Source: WFZT01 sp964398355
GTDB lineage: Bacteria > Hydrothermota > Hydrothermia > B15-G9 > WFZT01
Length of the DNA stretch: 10,915 bases
NCBI GenBank assembly: GCA_964398355.1
Contig: CAYNMM010000005.1
Span: 1 to 10,915 of the forward strand
Reading direction: 5' to 3'
Under the pieces are notes generated by a model that saw only the letters and a program-made list of their open reading frames with translations, searched no databases and had not been told where the DNA came from. Of the stretch, positions 1 to 6,690 are shown one piece after another (position 1 is the first letter of the stretch; each line of letters opens with the position of its first letter). A program made the translations under genes and the position numbers.

Positions 1-940
1 CTGTAACTCTGTTTTGAGGAAAATTGTAGGTACGAATTTTTTCACTCCTATCACCGGTGCCAATGTAACTTTTTCTGCGGCTTCCGATTTCGCGCTCACG
101 CTCCTTTCTGTAAAGGTCCTGAAGTCTCGCGCGTAAAATTCTCAATGCCTTTGCACGGTTTTTGTGCTGGGATCTCTCATCCTGGCAAGCTACAACGATG
201 CCGGTCGGGATATGTGTGATTCTAACAGCAGAGTCAGTTACGTTAACATGCTGACCTCCGGGACCACTTGCTCTAAAGGTCTCGATTTTCAGTTCATCGG
301 GATTAATGTCAATTTCCTGTTCTTCAGCTTCTGGCAGAACTACCACCGAGGCCGAAGATGTGTGGATTCTTCCACCGGTCTCTGTTACAGGAATTCTCTG
401 GACTCTATGGACACCAGATTCATATTTGAGTCTCCCGTAGACTCCTTTCCCTTCAACCAGAAAGATGATTTCCTTATAGCCTCCGAGAGGAGTCTCATGG
501 AGATCAGTGACACTGATTCTCCATCCCTTTTTTTCAGCGTATTTTGTATACATTCGGAAGAGGTCCCTCGCAAAAAGTGCAGCCTCCTCTCCTCCAGTTC
601 CAGCCCTGATCTCTACAATTGCGTTTTTGCTATCCTCTGGATCGCGTGGAACAAGTGAAAACTTTATCTCTTTATCGAGCTTTTCAACTTCCTTTGTGAG
701 GCTCTCCTCTTCCTCCTTCAGATACTGAATCATCTCGTCATCAGTTTCTTCCTCCAGCATCGACTGGACATTCTCAAGCTCAGCTTTTATCTTCTCCAGT
801 CTTTCAATCTTTTCCACAAGATCCTTTAACTCTTTATACTCCTGAGCAACTGACACATATTTTTCCTGATTATTTAATAGCCCGGGATCCTGAAGCTGTT
901 TCTCGAGATTTTTGAATTTTCCCTTTATCTCCTCGTACAT
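1..940 (-). CDS. prfA: Peptide chain release factor 1 (RF1), 3' end outside the window
   Basis: RF1 recognises UAA and UAG stop codons in the ribosomal A site and triggers peptide release. The reading frame is open from ATG at 938-940 to the window edge, giving 313 residues of the roughly 355-360 usual for the family; about 45 C-terminal residues lie outside. Residues 1 to about 100 form the charged helical N-terminal domain. The stop-codon recognition tripeptide is PVT at residues 184-186, which marks RF1; RF2 would have SPF. The catalytic GGQ is at residues 228-230 in the context SGPGGQHVN. The downstream block DERSQHKNRAKALR is also typical. The ATG follows the stop codon of the upstream C25 gene by one base. 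The ribosome binding site GAGGTGA overlaps that stop, so translation is probably coupled. Identity is certain; only the end is missing. Confidence 0.97.
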   Translation of the reverse strand, partial: MYEEIKGKFKNLEKQLQDPGLLNNQEKYVSVAQEYKELKDLVEKIERLEKIKAELENVQSMLEEETDDEMIQYLKEEEESLTKEVEKLDKEIKFSLVPRDPEDSKNAIVEIRAGTGGEEAALFARDLFRMYTKYAEKKGWRISVTDLHETPLGGYKEIIFLVEGKGVYGRLKYESGVHRVQRIPVTETGGRIHTSSASVVVLPEAEEQEIDINPDELKIETFRASGPGGQHVNVTDSAVRITHIPTGIVVACQDERSQHKNRAKALRILRARLQDLYRKEREREIGSRRKSYIGTGDRSEKIRTYNFPQNRVT

Positions 941-941
941 T

Positions 942-3900
942 TCACCTCACGATAAGAAGTTTTCCAGACAGATGAATTCTACCTGTTATGATCATATAAA
1001 AATAGACACCAGCAGGCAAATTTTGATTGAGCTGTAATTTTAAAGTACCAGAACGGTAAATTAAAAATTGTTCCACACGCCGGCCTGTTACATCGTAGAG
1101 TTTTAGATCAACTGGAAGGTCCAATTTCTGCGAGATTTTGACTGATAAATAGCCACGGACAACATTTGAAAGTATGATAATTGGGGGATTCCCCTTGAGT
1201 TTTTCTCTCTCATTCAAAGGAATGAAATTTACCCAACCAGTGCGAGAGTAATTGTATTTTTCAGTTGGCCATAGGATTCGTGATGGATCAAAAGGAGATT
1301 GAGTTTCGAGTACCCAGAGACTGTCAAAGGTACTACCAGCAATTATTTCGACGAGGCCGTCCCCATCTATGTCATCGAGTGCGGGAATCGCATAGCCTGG
1401 ATTCTCTTTCAAATCAAATGGGAAGCCGTCCACGACAGCACCATTCACGCTGACCGAGTAGAGCTTTGCCCCGAGAAATGATTCAAAAAGTATTTCAGGT
1501 CTGTGATCATCGTTGATATCGCCTACGACTGGCTCTTTAAGAAAATAATCGTTGAGATTTAAAGAGGACTCTCCCATGATTTCGCCGTGACCATTGAAAA
1601 TAGTCACACCATTTGGCCCTGTGGCAATGACATCGAGCTCACCATTGTAATCAACATCAGCTCCAATCGCAGTATAAAATTCATCCTGTGGCCAGCCATC
1701 AAGTAGCTGTCCATCGTGGGAAAATAGTTTCAAACTCCCATTGTCATTGATCAGGATCTCATCTCCCGGGTAATCGGATGAAAAGTTTCCAATCACTGGT
1801 GGGGTAGAAATTTTCGATTGGAGAGGGATTCTGAGAAGTGTGTCATGAGTAGAATTGACCACAATAAAATTTAATGCATTATTTATCAGTGTTCCTATAC
1901 CAATATCAAGTTTTCCGTCGCCGTCGTAGTCAAAAAGGACAGGCGCGCCAGCCATCCATGAGTTTCCTATATTCATAAATACCCCTGTTGAATCATTAAA
2001 ACCGGTTCCATCTCCTCTAAACACAAAAAGATTACTACTCTGATCATTTATCACAACTTCTGGAATACTGTCTCCATCGATGTCACCGACAGACGGGGTA
2101 TAGAAGGTCCCGGATGATGTTTGAACTGGCCATCCCTGCACAGAACTCCCATCAGGATTCAGAGCATAGACATTATTATTCGATCTCATGGAGACAACGA
2201 TCTCCATCTCTCCATCATTATCCAGATCTCCAATAGCGGGTGATGCCCAGATTTCTCCATTCAAGAATAAAGGCCATCCAGCTTGAATGGTACCATCAGC
2301 ATGATAGAGGTAAACAAACCCGTATGGAAAACTCGCTATGAATACCTCTTTTCCGGGATATAAAGTATCGAAATCATAGATCACCGGTGATGTGTAAGTA
2401 CCTCCTTCGACATAAACAGGCCACCCCTCTTTGATATGATAGTGGGCCATGCCCATTATTTCTTGACTCAGAGGGCCTCTAAATTTCCTGTCTGTTACTG
2501 GTGAAACGCTATAATATCCGCCACTCTGAGTACTATCCACAAAATAGGTATCCTGTGTAATAGCCAGAAGTTCGTTGTTCCCTGAGTCCAATCTTCGATA
2601 TACTGCGTATTTGCTGGCTTCCGGGACTGGAGTCCAGGATATTCTGATACCATTTGAAAATGGTGACGAGATAAGTGAATCTACATTCCTGACATCAGAA
2701 ATTCTTACTGAATCTGAAAAGGAATAGCCATGATATACAAAGTTAAAATGAATTACACTATCGAAACCGTTATCAAAGAAGATTGCAAGGTTATAACCAG
2801 TCTCCACCAGGCCATCTGGAGGGATGCTGCATAGAGAAATAGTATCAAGCACAGGGTGATAATTACCGGGTAAGAGTCTCACGTGTACACTGCCGGATTC
2901 AGAGCTTCCAGAATTCTTTAAAGCTATTTTTAAAAACATTGTATCCGAGAAAGTAGAATCAGCAAGAAACTCCAGTCCAAGAATGGGTCTATGGATATAG
3001 GAAAACACAGTATCAATTAATAAAGTATCGCCAGTGTCAAGCAGAGCTTCAAGAACAATTTCAAATTTATCAAGATCATTTGCAAACAGTGGTACATAAA
3101 ATCTGAGACTGTCATAGACATCGATTGTGTCATCAGGCAAAAGTTCTCCGAGTGTAAAAGAAGAATCGACAAAGGATAATGTTCCGCAGGTACTGAAAGC
3201 CAGCATTTGTAAGTTTTCCAATGTATCGATACCGGTATTCCTGATTTTCAGGTTAATAGACACAGTATCTCCAGTTTCAATCAAGGACGGTTGCATGGAA
3301 GCTACAGAAACGGAGAGGGAGTGACTTCCCTCCTCTACTTTAACAAATCCAAGGAAATTTTTATAACCATCTTTTTCAACAAAGATACTGAGACTTTCCG
3401 GTTTCACTGGATAAATTGTAAGATTTGCTTCACCTCTATCATTGGTGTAGCCATCGGAGAAGAAAACATCTTCTTCATAGGCCACTACATGGGCACCTGC
3501 CAATGCAGTACCTGTGGAGTCAGTCACAAAGACGGGCAAAACTCGTGTGTTTGTTCGAACTGTCTCAGGAAACTGAACAAGGAAAGGTGCCGGTTCACCA
3601 AGCCACAGTTTTAGTGTTGGGTCTCCAAAAAGTTCATAGGAGTAATCCACGTATCTGTAATTGATATAAAGCTCTGCACGGTTTGCAAATTCTAACCTTG
3701 TTAATTTATCCAGTGAGCCTATTTCTCTGACACCTTCATGAAAAAGTTTACTGTAAAAAAATTTGTTAATATTCACTGAAAAAGCCGGGTAATTTAACCT
3801 TGTGGTGGCATAAACACCAATAGCCCCGGTGGAATCTCTTATAAGGTGCTCGGCGAGGGCATCAACATCAAAGCCGCCTATGTGACATGTTACAATGTCA

Positions 3901-4769
3901 AAAAATGAGGGACGATTAACGTTTAAAATTCTTGTATCAACATCAAAATTTGTGATTGTCCGTCTTGGAGTAAAATTTACGAGCATCCTGTCAAAAGATT
4001 GAGCATGAACATTGAAATAGACGAAACCAGCACTGAAAGTTAGAGAATCGATAATTTCATTCACACTATTGTTATGTGCATCAGTTTCATAAAAGGTTAT
4101 TTTCTGGAGGCTGGATGGGAAGGAATCTGCCACTTCCATGCAGAAAGCTGCGCCAGAACCCGAGGTTGTTATGTCTGATCCCACGAATATGGCTCGATTT
4201 AGATAACTTGATGGACTAAAAATATAGCTTCTCAATTTTTTCAGGTAGTTTAGCACGTCTTCTGGATAATTCACTGGTAGTCTTGCAACACTGATATCCG
4301 GTATAAAATCTACATTGTCAGAGATTTCACCAAACAGAGTGTCCCTGTCAGCATTGAAATCTCCATCAAGGCACATGTAGTAAAAATCTGAAGGGATAAA
4401 ATCATCAGGTGTACCTGTCATGGGAATGTAAAGAGTCCTCACCGGTATAATCCCGATATCGCCACCAAGAAGGATGTATTTTGCTTCAAAAGTCTCTCGA
4501 ACAAACCTGATAAAGTTTCTTATTTTTTCCTGTCTATCCTGACCTGGAAAGTTGTTATAAATCCACGATGTTAAAAAAATCTTTGTAGGGATTCCTGTCA
4601 TCCATTTGAATTCTTTGAACTTATCGAAATATGGGAGCAGGGCATCATCTGTAATTACAATGAGGTCATAGCGGATATTTTTGGAATCATTTAAAAGGGT
4701 GAATCTGGCATTTAGGAATCCGAAGAATAGAATAAAAATCCCCATCCATTTACCCTTCTGCGAATCCAT
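942..4769 (-). CDS. Exported C25 (gingipain-type) peptidase-like protein with FG-GAP repeats and Por/T9SS-like C-terminal sorting domain
   Basis: A 1275-residue multidomain surface or secreted protein. Residues 1 to about 21 look like a signal peptide (KGKW then a hydrophobic run). Residues about 32-390 match peptidase family C25: LGGDIGIIPV at 101-110, candidate catalytic His255 in FNVHAQS, candidate catalytic Cys295 in DIVTCHIGG, and the closing motif FGDPTLKLW at 381-389. A carboxypeptidase-regulatory-like beta domain follows (about 400-480), then two CARDB-like beta domains (about 494-590 and 597-690) and a fibronectin type III-like domain (about 692-768). Next is an FG-GAP/VCBS propeller (about 782-1157) with six acidic calcium-type loops starting at 848, 896, 947, 1038, 1084 and 1133, two degenerate ones at 799 and 995, and recurring GWP motifs. 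The C-terminal ~80 residues (LYDVTGRRV, LPAGVYFY, final KLLIVR) resemble the Por/type IX sorting domain. No gingipain-type prodomain of about 200 residues is present. The start is supported by AGGA four bases upstream of ATG. Whether it is an active protease is not shown. Confidence 0.88.
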   Translation of the reverse strand: MDSQKGKWMGIFILFFGFLNARFTLLNDSKNIRYDLIVITDDALLPYFDKFKEFKWMTGIPTKIFLTSWIYNNFPGQDRQEKIRNFIRFVRETFEAKYILLGGDIGIIPVRTLYIPMTGTPDDFIPSDFYYMCLDGDFNADRDTLFGEISDNVDFIPDISVARLPVNYPEDVLNYLKKLRSYIFSPSSYLNRAIFVGSDITTSGSGAAFCMEVADSFPSSLQKITFYETDAHNNSVNEIIDSLTFSAGFVYFNVHAQSFDRMLVNFTPRRTITNFDVDTRILNVNRPSFFDIVTCHIGGFDVDALAEHLIRDSTGAIGVYATTRLNYPAFSVNINKFFYSKLFHEGVREIGSLDKLTRLEFANRAELYINYRYVDYSYELFGDPTLKLWLGEPAPFLVQFPETVRTNTRVLPVFVTDSTGTALAGAHVVAYEEDVFFSDGYTNDRGEANLTIYPVKPESLSIFVEKDGYKNFLGFVKVEEGSHSLSVSVASMQPSLIETGDTVSINLKIRNTGIDTLENLQMLAFSTCGTLSFVDSSFTLGELLPDDTIDVYDSLRFYVPLFANDLDKFEIVLEALLDTGDTLLIDTVFSYIHRPILGLEFLADSTFSDTMFLKIALKNSGSSESGSVHVRLLPGNYHPVLDTISLCSIPPDGLVETGYNLAIFFDNGFDSVIHFNFVYHGYSFSDSVRISDVRNVDSLISSPFSNGIRISWTPVPEASKYAVYRRLDSGNNELLAITQDTYFVDSTQSGGYYSVSPVTDRKFRGPLSQEIMGMAHYHIKEGWPVYVEGGTYTSPVIYDFDTLYPGKEVFIASFPYGFVYLYHADGTIQAGWPLFLNGEIWASPAIGDLDNDGEMEIVVSMRSNNNVYALNPDGSSVQGWPVQTSSGTFYTPSVGDIDGDSIPEVVINDQSSNLFVFRGDGTGFNDSTGVFMNIGNSWMAGAPVLFDYDGDGKLDIGIGTLINNALNFIVVNSTHDTLLRIPLQSKISTPPVIGNFSSDYPGDEILINDNGSLKLFSHDGQLLDGWPQDEFYTAIGADVDYNGELDVIATGPNGVTIFNGHGEIMGESSLNLNDYFLKEPVVGDINDDHRPEILFESFLGAKLYSVSVNGAVVDGFPFDLKENPGYAIPALDDIDGDGLVEIIAGSTFDSLWVLETQSPFDPSRILWPTEKYNYSRTGWVNFIPLNEREKLKGNPPIIILSNVVRGYLSVKISQKLDLPVDLKLYDVTGRRVEQFLIYRSGTLKLQLNQNLPAGVYFYMIITGRIHLSGKLLIVR

Positions 4770-4791
4770 ATTCCTAAACCCCCGACTAATG

Positions 4792-5106
4792 TTAGTCCTT
4801 AGTAATACCTGTTATCTTGATTTCTGTTACAGGCTGTCTGTGTCCCTTGGTCCTCTTATAATTTTTTCTTCTTTTAAATTTAAAAACAACGACTTTAGGC
4901 AATTTTTTGTGAGCGACAACCTCAGCCTCTACCTTTACGTTATCAAGGTAAGGTTTACCCACGAGAATCTCTTCATCATTTTTGTAGAGAAGAATCTTAT
5001 CAAAAATCACCTTTTCTCCCACTTCATTTTTAATTTTTGGTATCACCAGTGTTTCGTTCTCTCTTGCTATAAACTGCATCCCACCGGCCTCAAGGACTAC
5101 ATACAT
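4792..5106 (-). CDS. rplU: 50S ribosomal protein L21
   Basis: A 104-residue protein of normal L21 length that binds 23S rRNA in the large subunit. The N-terminal MYVVLEAGG and the C-terminal signature at residues 71-98 (KVVVFKFKRRKNYKRTKGHR followed by QPVTEIKI) are diagnostic. The N-terminal GGxQ segment reads GGMQFIA rather than the common GGKQYKV. The start ATG at 5104-5106 has a strong Shine-Dalgarno (AAGGAGG, complement of 5115-5121) placed 8 bases upstream. It lies 16 bases after secG and 22 bases before the C25 gene. The usual downstream neighbour, rpmA (L27), is not here. Confidence 0.96.
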   Translation of the reverse strand: MYVVLEAGGMQFIARENETLVIPKIKNEVGEKVIFDKILLYKNDEEILVGKPYLDNVKVEAEVVAHKKLPKVVVFKFKRRKNYKRTKGHRQPVTEIKITGITKD

Positions 5107-5114
5107 TTTTATTT

Positions 5115-5121
5115 CCTCCTT
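5115..5121 (-). promoter_or_regulatory. Strong ribosome binding site of rplU
   Basis: On the minus strand the sequence reads AAGGAGG, then 8 bases, then the rplU ATG. It is the strongest Shine-Dalgarno in this operon and lies just after the secG stop, which suits the high output needed for a ribosomal protein. Confidence 0.75.
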
Positions 5122-5122
5122 C

Positions 5123-5455
5123 TTATTTATTTTGTGGAGTTTGCGGCGTCTGTGGAGCCTGAATTGGTGGTAAATTCAGACCCTGTTTAACTTCTTTTTC
5201 AATGACACTCTTTGTCATCCTTGTTGGGGAGTGGAGCAAGGATAACACAAGAGACAGCGCCAGAAAGATTCCCCCAAGTGCTGCCGTCAATTTAGTGAAA
5301 AACGTGGGGGCTCCTCTGACACCCAGTATGTTTTCCACACCGGCTCCACCTATACCTGTTGATAAACCACCCTCTTTTGGCTCCTGCAGAAGTATCACGA
5401 TAACCATCAGGATCACTGTGACTATGTAGATTGCGACCAGTATTTTGTAAAGCAT
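5123..5455 (-). CDS. secG: Preprotein translocase subunit SecG
   Basis: A 110-residue inner-membrane protein, the small accessory subunit of the SecYEG channel. Transmembrane segments are at about residues 3-23 and 55-75. Between them is the conserved cytoplasmic block LLQEPKEGGLSTGIGG (22-37) followed by GVRGAPTFFTKLTAAL (45-60), which is the SecG signature. The tail after residue 95 is rich in Pro and Gln (PPIQAPQTPQTPQNK), as is common and poorly conserved in SecG. Its ATG (5453-5455) directly abuts the TAA of tpiA with no spacer, and its ribosome binding site GGAGGAGA lies inside the end of tpiA, so translation is likely coupled. tpiA followed by secG is a widespread bacterial gene order. 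Confidence 0.95.
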   Translation of the reverse strand: MLYKILVAIYIVTVILMVIVILLQEPKEGGLSTGIGGAGVENILGVRGAPTFFTKLTAALGGIFLALSLVLSLLHSPTRMTKSVIEKEVKQGLNLPPIQAPQTPQTPQNK

Positions 5456-6232
5456 TTAATCTCCTCCCTCTTCATTATTTCTCGCCGCGTTCCTGATAAT
5501 GGCAAGAAAGCTCTCCGCCTTTAACGATGCCCCACCTACAAGGGCACCGTCAATATCTTTTTGTGATGTTAATGAATAAACATTATCTGGTTTAACACTA
5601 CCACCATAGAGGATCGGTGTATTTTTCGCTATTTCCTCATCAAATATTTCACTGATAATTTCTCTAATAAAACTATGCATTTCTTCGGCGATCTCCGGTG
5701 TTGCAGTCTTTCCGGTTCCAATTGCCCAGACCGGCTCATAGGCAATGACAACATCCGTCATTTCTTCTTTAGAAATTTCTTTAAAAATAGACAACTGTCT
5801 TTTAACAACCTCTTTTTCGCGTCCTTTTTCTCTTTCATCAAGGGTTTCGCCCACACAGACAATAGGCTTTAAATCGTGGTTTAACGCAGCTTTGACCTTT
5901 TTTAGAACAGTTTGATCGTCCTCATAGAAATATTTGCGTCTTTCAGAGTGGCCAACGATAACATATTCAACTCTCAGGTCTTTCAACATTACAGGTGAAA
6001 TTTCTCCTGTGTATGCACCTTCATCTTCATAAAAGACATTTTGCGCACCAAGTTTTATACCACTATCATTGAGGACTTCTGCTATAGCCTGTAAAAGTGT
6101 AAAGGGGGGATGTACGACAACTTCATACATGTCATCCTGTAAAAATCCTCTCTTTAGTGACTCGACAAGTTTGAGCCCCTCTGTGAGAGTTTTATGCATT
6201 TTCCAGTTTCCCGCTATTATCCTCTTTCTCAT
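5456..6232 (-). CDS. tpiA: Triosephosphate isomerase
   Basis: A cytosolic glycolytic and gluconeogenic enzyme that interconverts dihydroxyacetone phosphate and glyceraldehyde 3-phosphate. The protein has 258 residues, close to the usual 250-255. Catalytic residues are all present: Asn9 and Lys11 in AGNWKMH, His95 in IVGHSERR, and Glu166 in AYEPVWAIGTG. The phosphate-binding loop 6 (about 168-178), YGGSV at 209-213 and the GGA of loop 8 (233-235) are intact. ATG 6230-6232 is the only sensible start, because an in-frame TGA occurs upstream within the promoter region. No clear Shine-Dalgarno lies within the short leader; the nearest GTGGTGAA is about 15 bases away. It is the first gene of the minus-strand operon. 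Confidence 0.97.
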   Translation of the reverse strand: MRKRIIAGNWKMHKTLTEGLKLVESLKRGFLQDDMYEVVVHPPFTLLQAIAEVLNDSGIKLGAQNVFYEDEGAYTGEISPVMLKDLRVEYVIVGHSERRKYFYEDDQTVLKKVKAALNHDLKPIVCVGETLDEREKGREKEVVKRQLSIFKEISKEEMTDVVIAYEPVWAIGTGKTATPEIAEEMHSFIREIISEIFDEEIAKNTPILYGGSVKPDNVYSLTSQKDIDGALVGGASLKAESFLAIIRNAARNNEEGGD

Positions 6233-6258
6233 GGGGTGTAATTTTAATTCACCACAAA

Positions 6259-6287
6259 AATATAGTCAAACCAGAACCATCTGTCAA
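6259..6287 (-). promoter_or_regulatory. Sigma-70-type promoter of the tpiA-secG-rplU-C25-prfA operon
   Basis: On the minus strand a perfect -35 box TTGACA (6282-6287) is followed by exactly 17 bases and the -10 box TATATT (6259-6264). Transcription would start near 6252 and give a leader of about 20 bases before the tpiA ATG. The match and spacing are very good and it sits where the operon needs a promoter. Calling it functional is inference. Confidence 0.75.
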
Positions 6288-6470
6288 AATTTTCCGGTCT
6301 CACTGAGATAAAGTCCAAAAAATTTCCAAAGAACCACGTTGGATTTTCAGCTGGATTATAAAACTGATCAAATTTTTAAGTAGATAATAGAACTTCTGGA
6401 TGACTAATCTTAGTAAGTTGTCTGAATTTTCGAGCTCTGGAAATATCTAAATCATTGGGAGGAGGTGCTG
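6288..6470. other. Divergent intergenic region without a recognisable gene
   Basis: AT-rich DNA between the tpiA promoter and the tRNA promoter, with no open reading frame of useful length on either strand. It holds one copy of a 20-base near-repeat (6334-6353), a small dyad ACTAA-TC-TTAGT (6403-6414), and a strong Shine-Dalgarno-like GGGAGGAGG (6457-6465) that serves no normal gene. No known riboswitch or small RNA was recognised by eye. Confidence 0.6.
6334..6353. repeat. 20-base near-identical direct repeat, copy 1 (intergenic)
   Basis: CCACGTTGGATTTTCAGCTG here matches 6825-6844 at 19 of 20 positions, with the first 16 identical. Copy 2 lies inside the DUF4321-like gene, where it encodes part of HVGFSP. 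Similarity fades downstream into loosely related AT-rich sequence. Confidence 0.7.
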
Positions 6471-6500
6471 TTGACATGATGGACGATGTTTGTTAATAAT
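6471..6500 (+). promoter_or_regulatory. Promoter of the tRNA-Cys/tRNA-Leu unit
   Basis: A perfect -35 TTGACA (6471-6476) is followed by 18 bases and AATAAT (6495-6500), a five of six match to the -10 consensus. The predicted start near 6507 would leave a leader of about 9 bases before the tRNA-Cys 5' end at 6516, a normal arrangement. It could also drive the following membrane-protein genes by read-through. Confidence 0.65.
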
Positions 6501-6515
6501 ATGAAGGTAAAAAAA

Positions 6516-6590
6516 GGCGGCATAGCCAAGTGGCAAGGCGGCGGATTGCAAATCCGCTATTCCCCGGTTCGAATCCGGGTGCCGCCTCCA
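6516..6590 (+). tRNA. tRNA-Cys (anticodon GCA), CCA encoded
   Basis: A complete cloverleaf. Acceptor GGCGGCA (6516-6522) pairs with TGCCGCC (6580-6586). The anticodon stem GCGGA/TCCGC encloses loop TTGCAAA (6546-6552) with GCA at 6548-6550. The T arm is CCCGG-TTCGAAT-CCGGG (6563-6579). The discriminator is T at 6587, the known cysteine identity base U73, followed by genomically encoded CCA at 6588-6590. It precedes tRNA-Leu by 7 bases and is probably cotranscribed with it. Confidence 0.98.
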
Positions 6591-6597
6591 AACTTTC

Positions 6598-6680
6598 GCC
6601 GGGGTGGCGGAACAGGCAGACGCAGGGGACTTAAAATCCCCTGGGCATTGCCCGTGCGGGTTCGAGTCCCGCCCCCGGCA
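6598..6680 (+). tRNA. tRNA-Leu (anticodon UAA), CCA not encoded
   Basis: A class II tRNA with a long variable arm. Acceptor GCCGGGG (6598-6604) pairs with CCCCGGC (6673-6679); the discriminator is A6680, the leucine identity base. Anticodon stem GGGGA/TCCCC encloses loop CTTAAAA, with TAA at 6632-6634. The variable arm folds as GGGC-ATT-GCCC, and the T arm is GCGGG-TTCGAGT-CCCGC. The next bases are CTT, so CCA must be added after transcription, unlike the neighbouring tRNA-Cys. A coding sequence starts 10 bases beyond the discriminator. Confidence 0.98.
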
Positions 6681-6690
6681 CTTCTTTAAA

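Noticed and set aside
164..658. A 164-codon plus-strand open frame
   Set aside because: It lies antisense to prfA, whose GGQ and PVT motifs are clear, and its product resembles no family.
4681..5190. A 169-codon hydrophobic plus-strand frame
   Set aside because: It runs antisense through rplU and the junctions on either side; its hydrophobic look arises from reading AT-rich coding DNA backwards.
6330..6345. TCCAA/TTGGA inverted repeat as a hairpin
   Set aside because: A five-base stem with a nine-base loop is too weak to call a structure.
6486..6689. A plus-strand frame through both tRNA genes
   Set aside because: It translates the tRNA cloverleaf sequences; the RNA genes explain the region fully.
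6604..6690. N-terminal extension of the DUF4321-like gene into tRNA-Leu
   Set aside because: The added residues are encoded by the tRNA itself; ATG 6691 gives a normal hydrophobic start.
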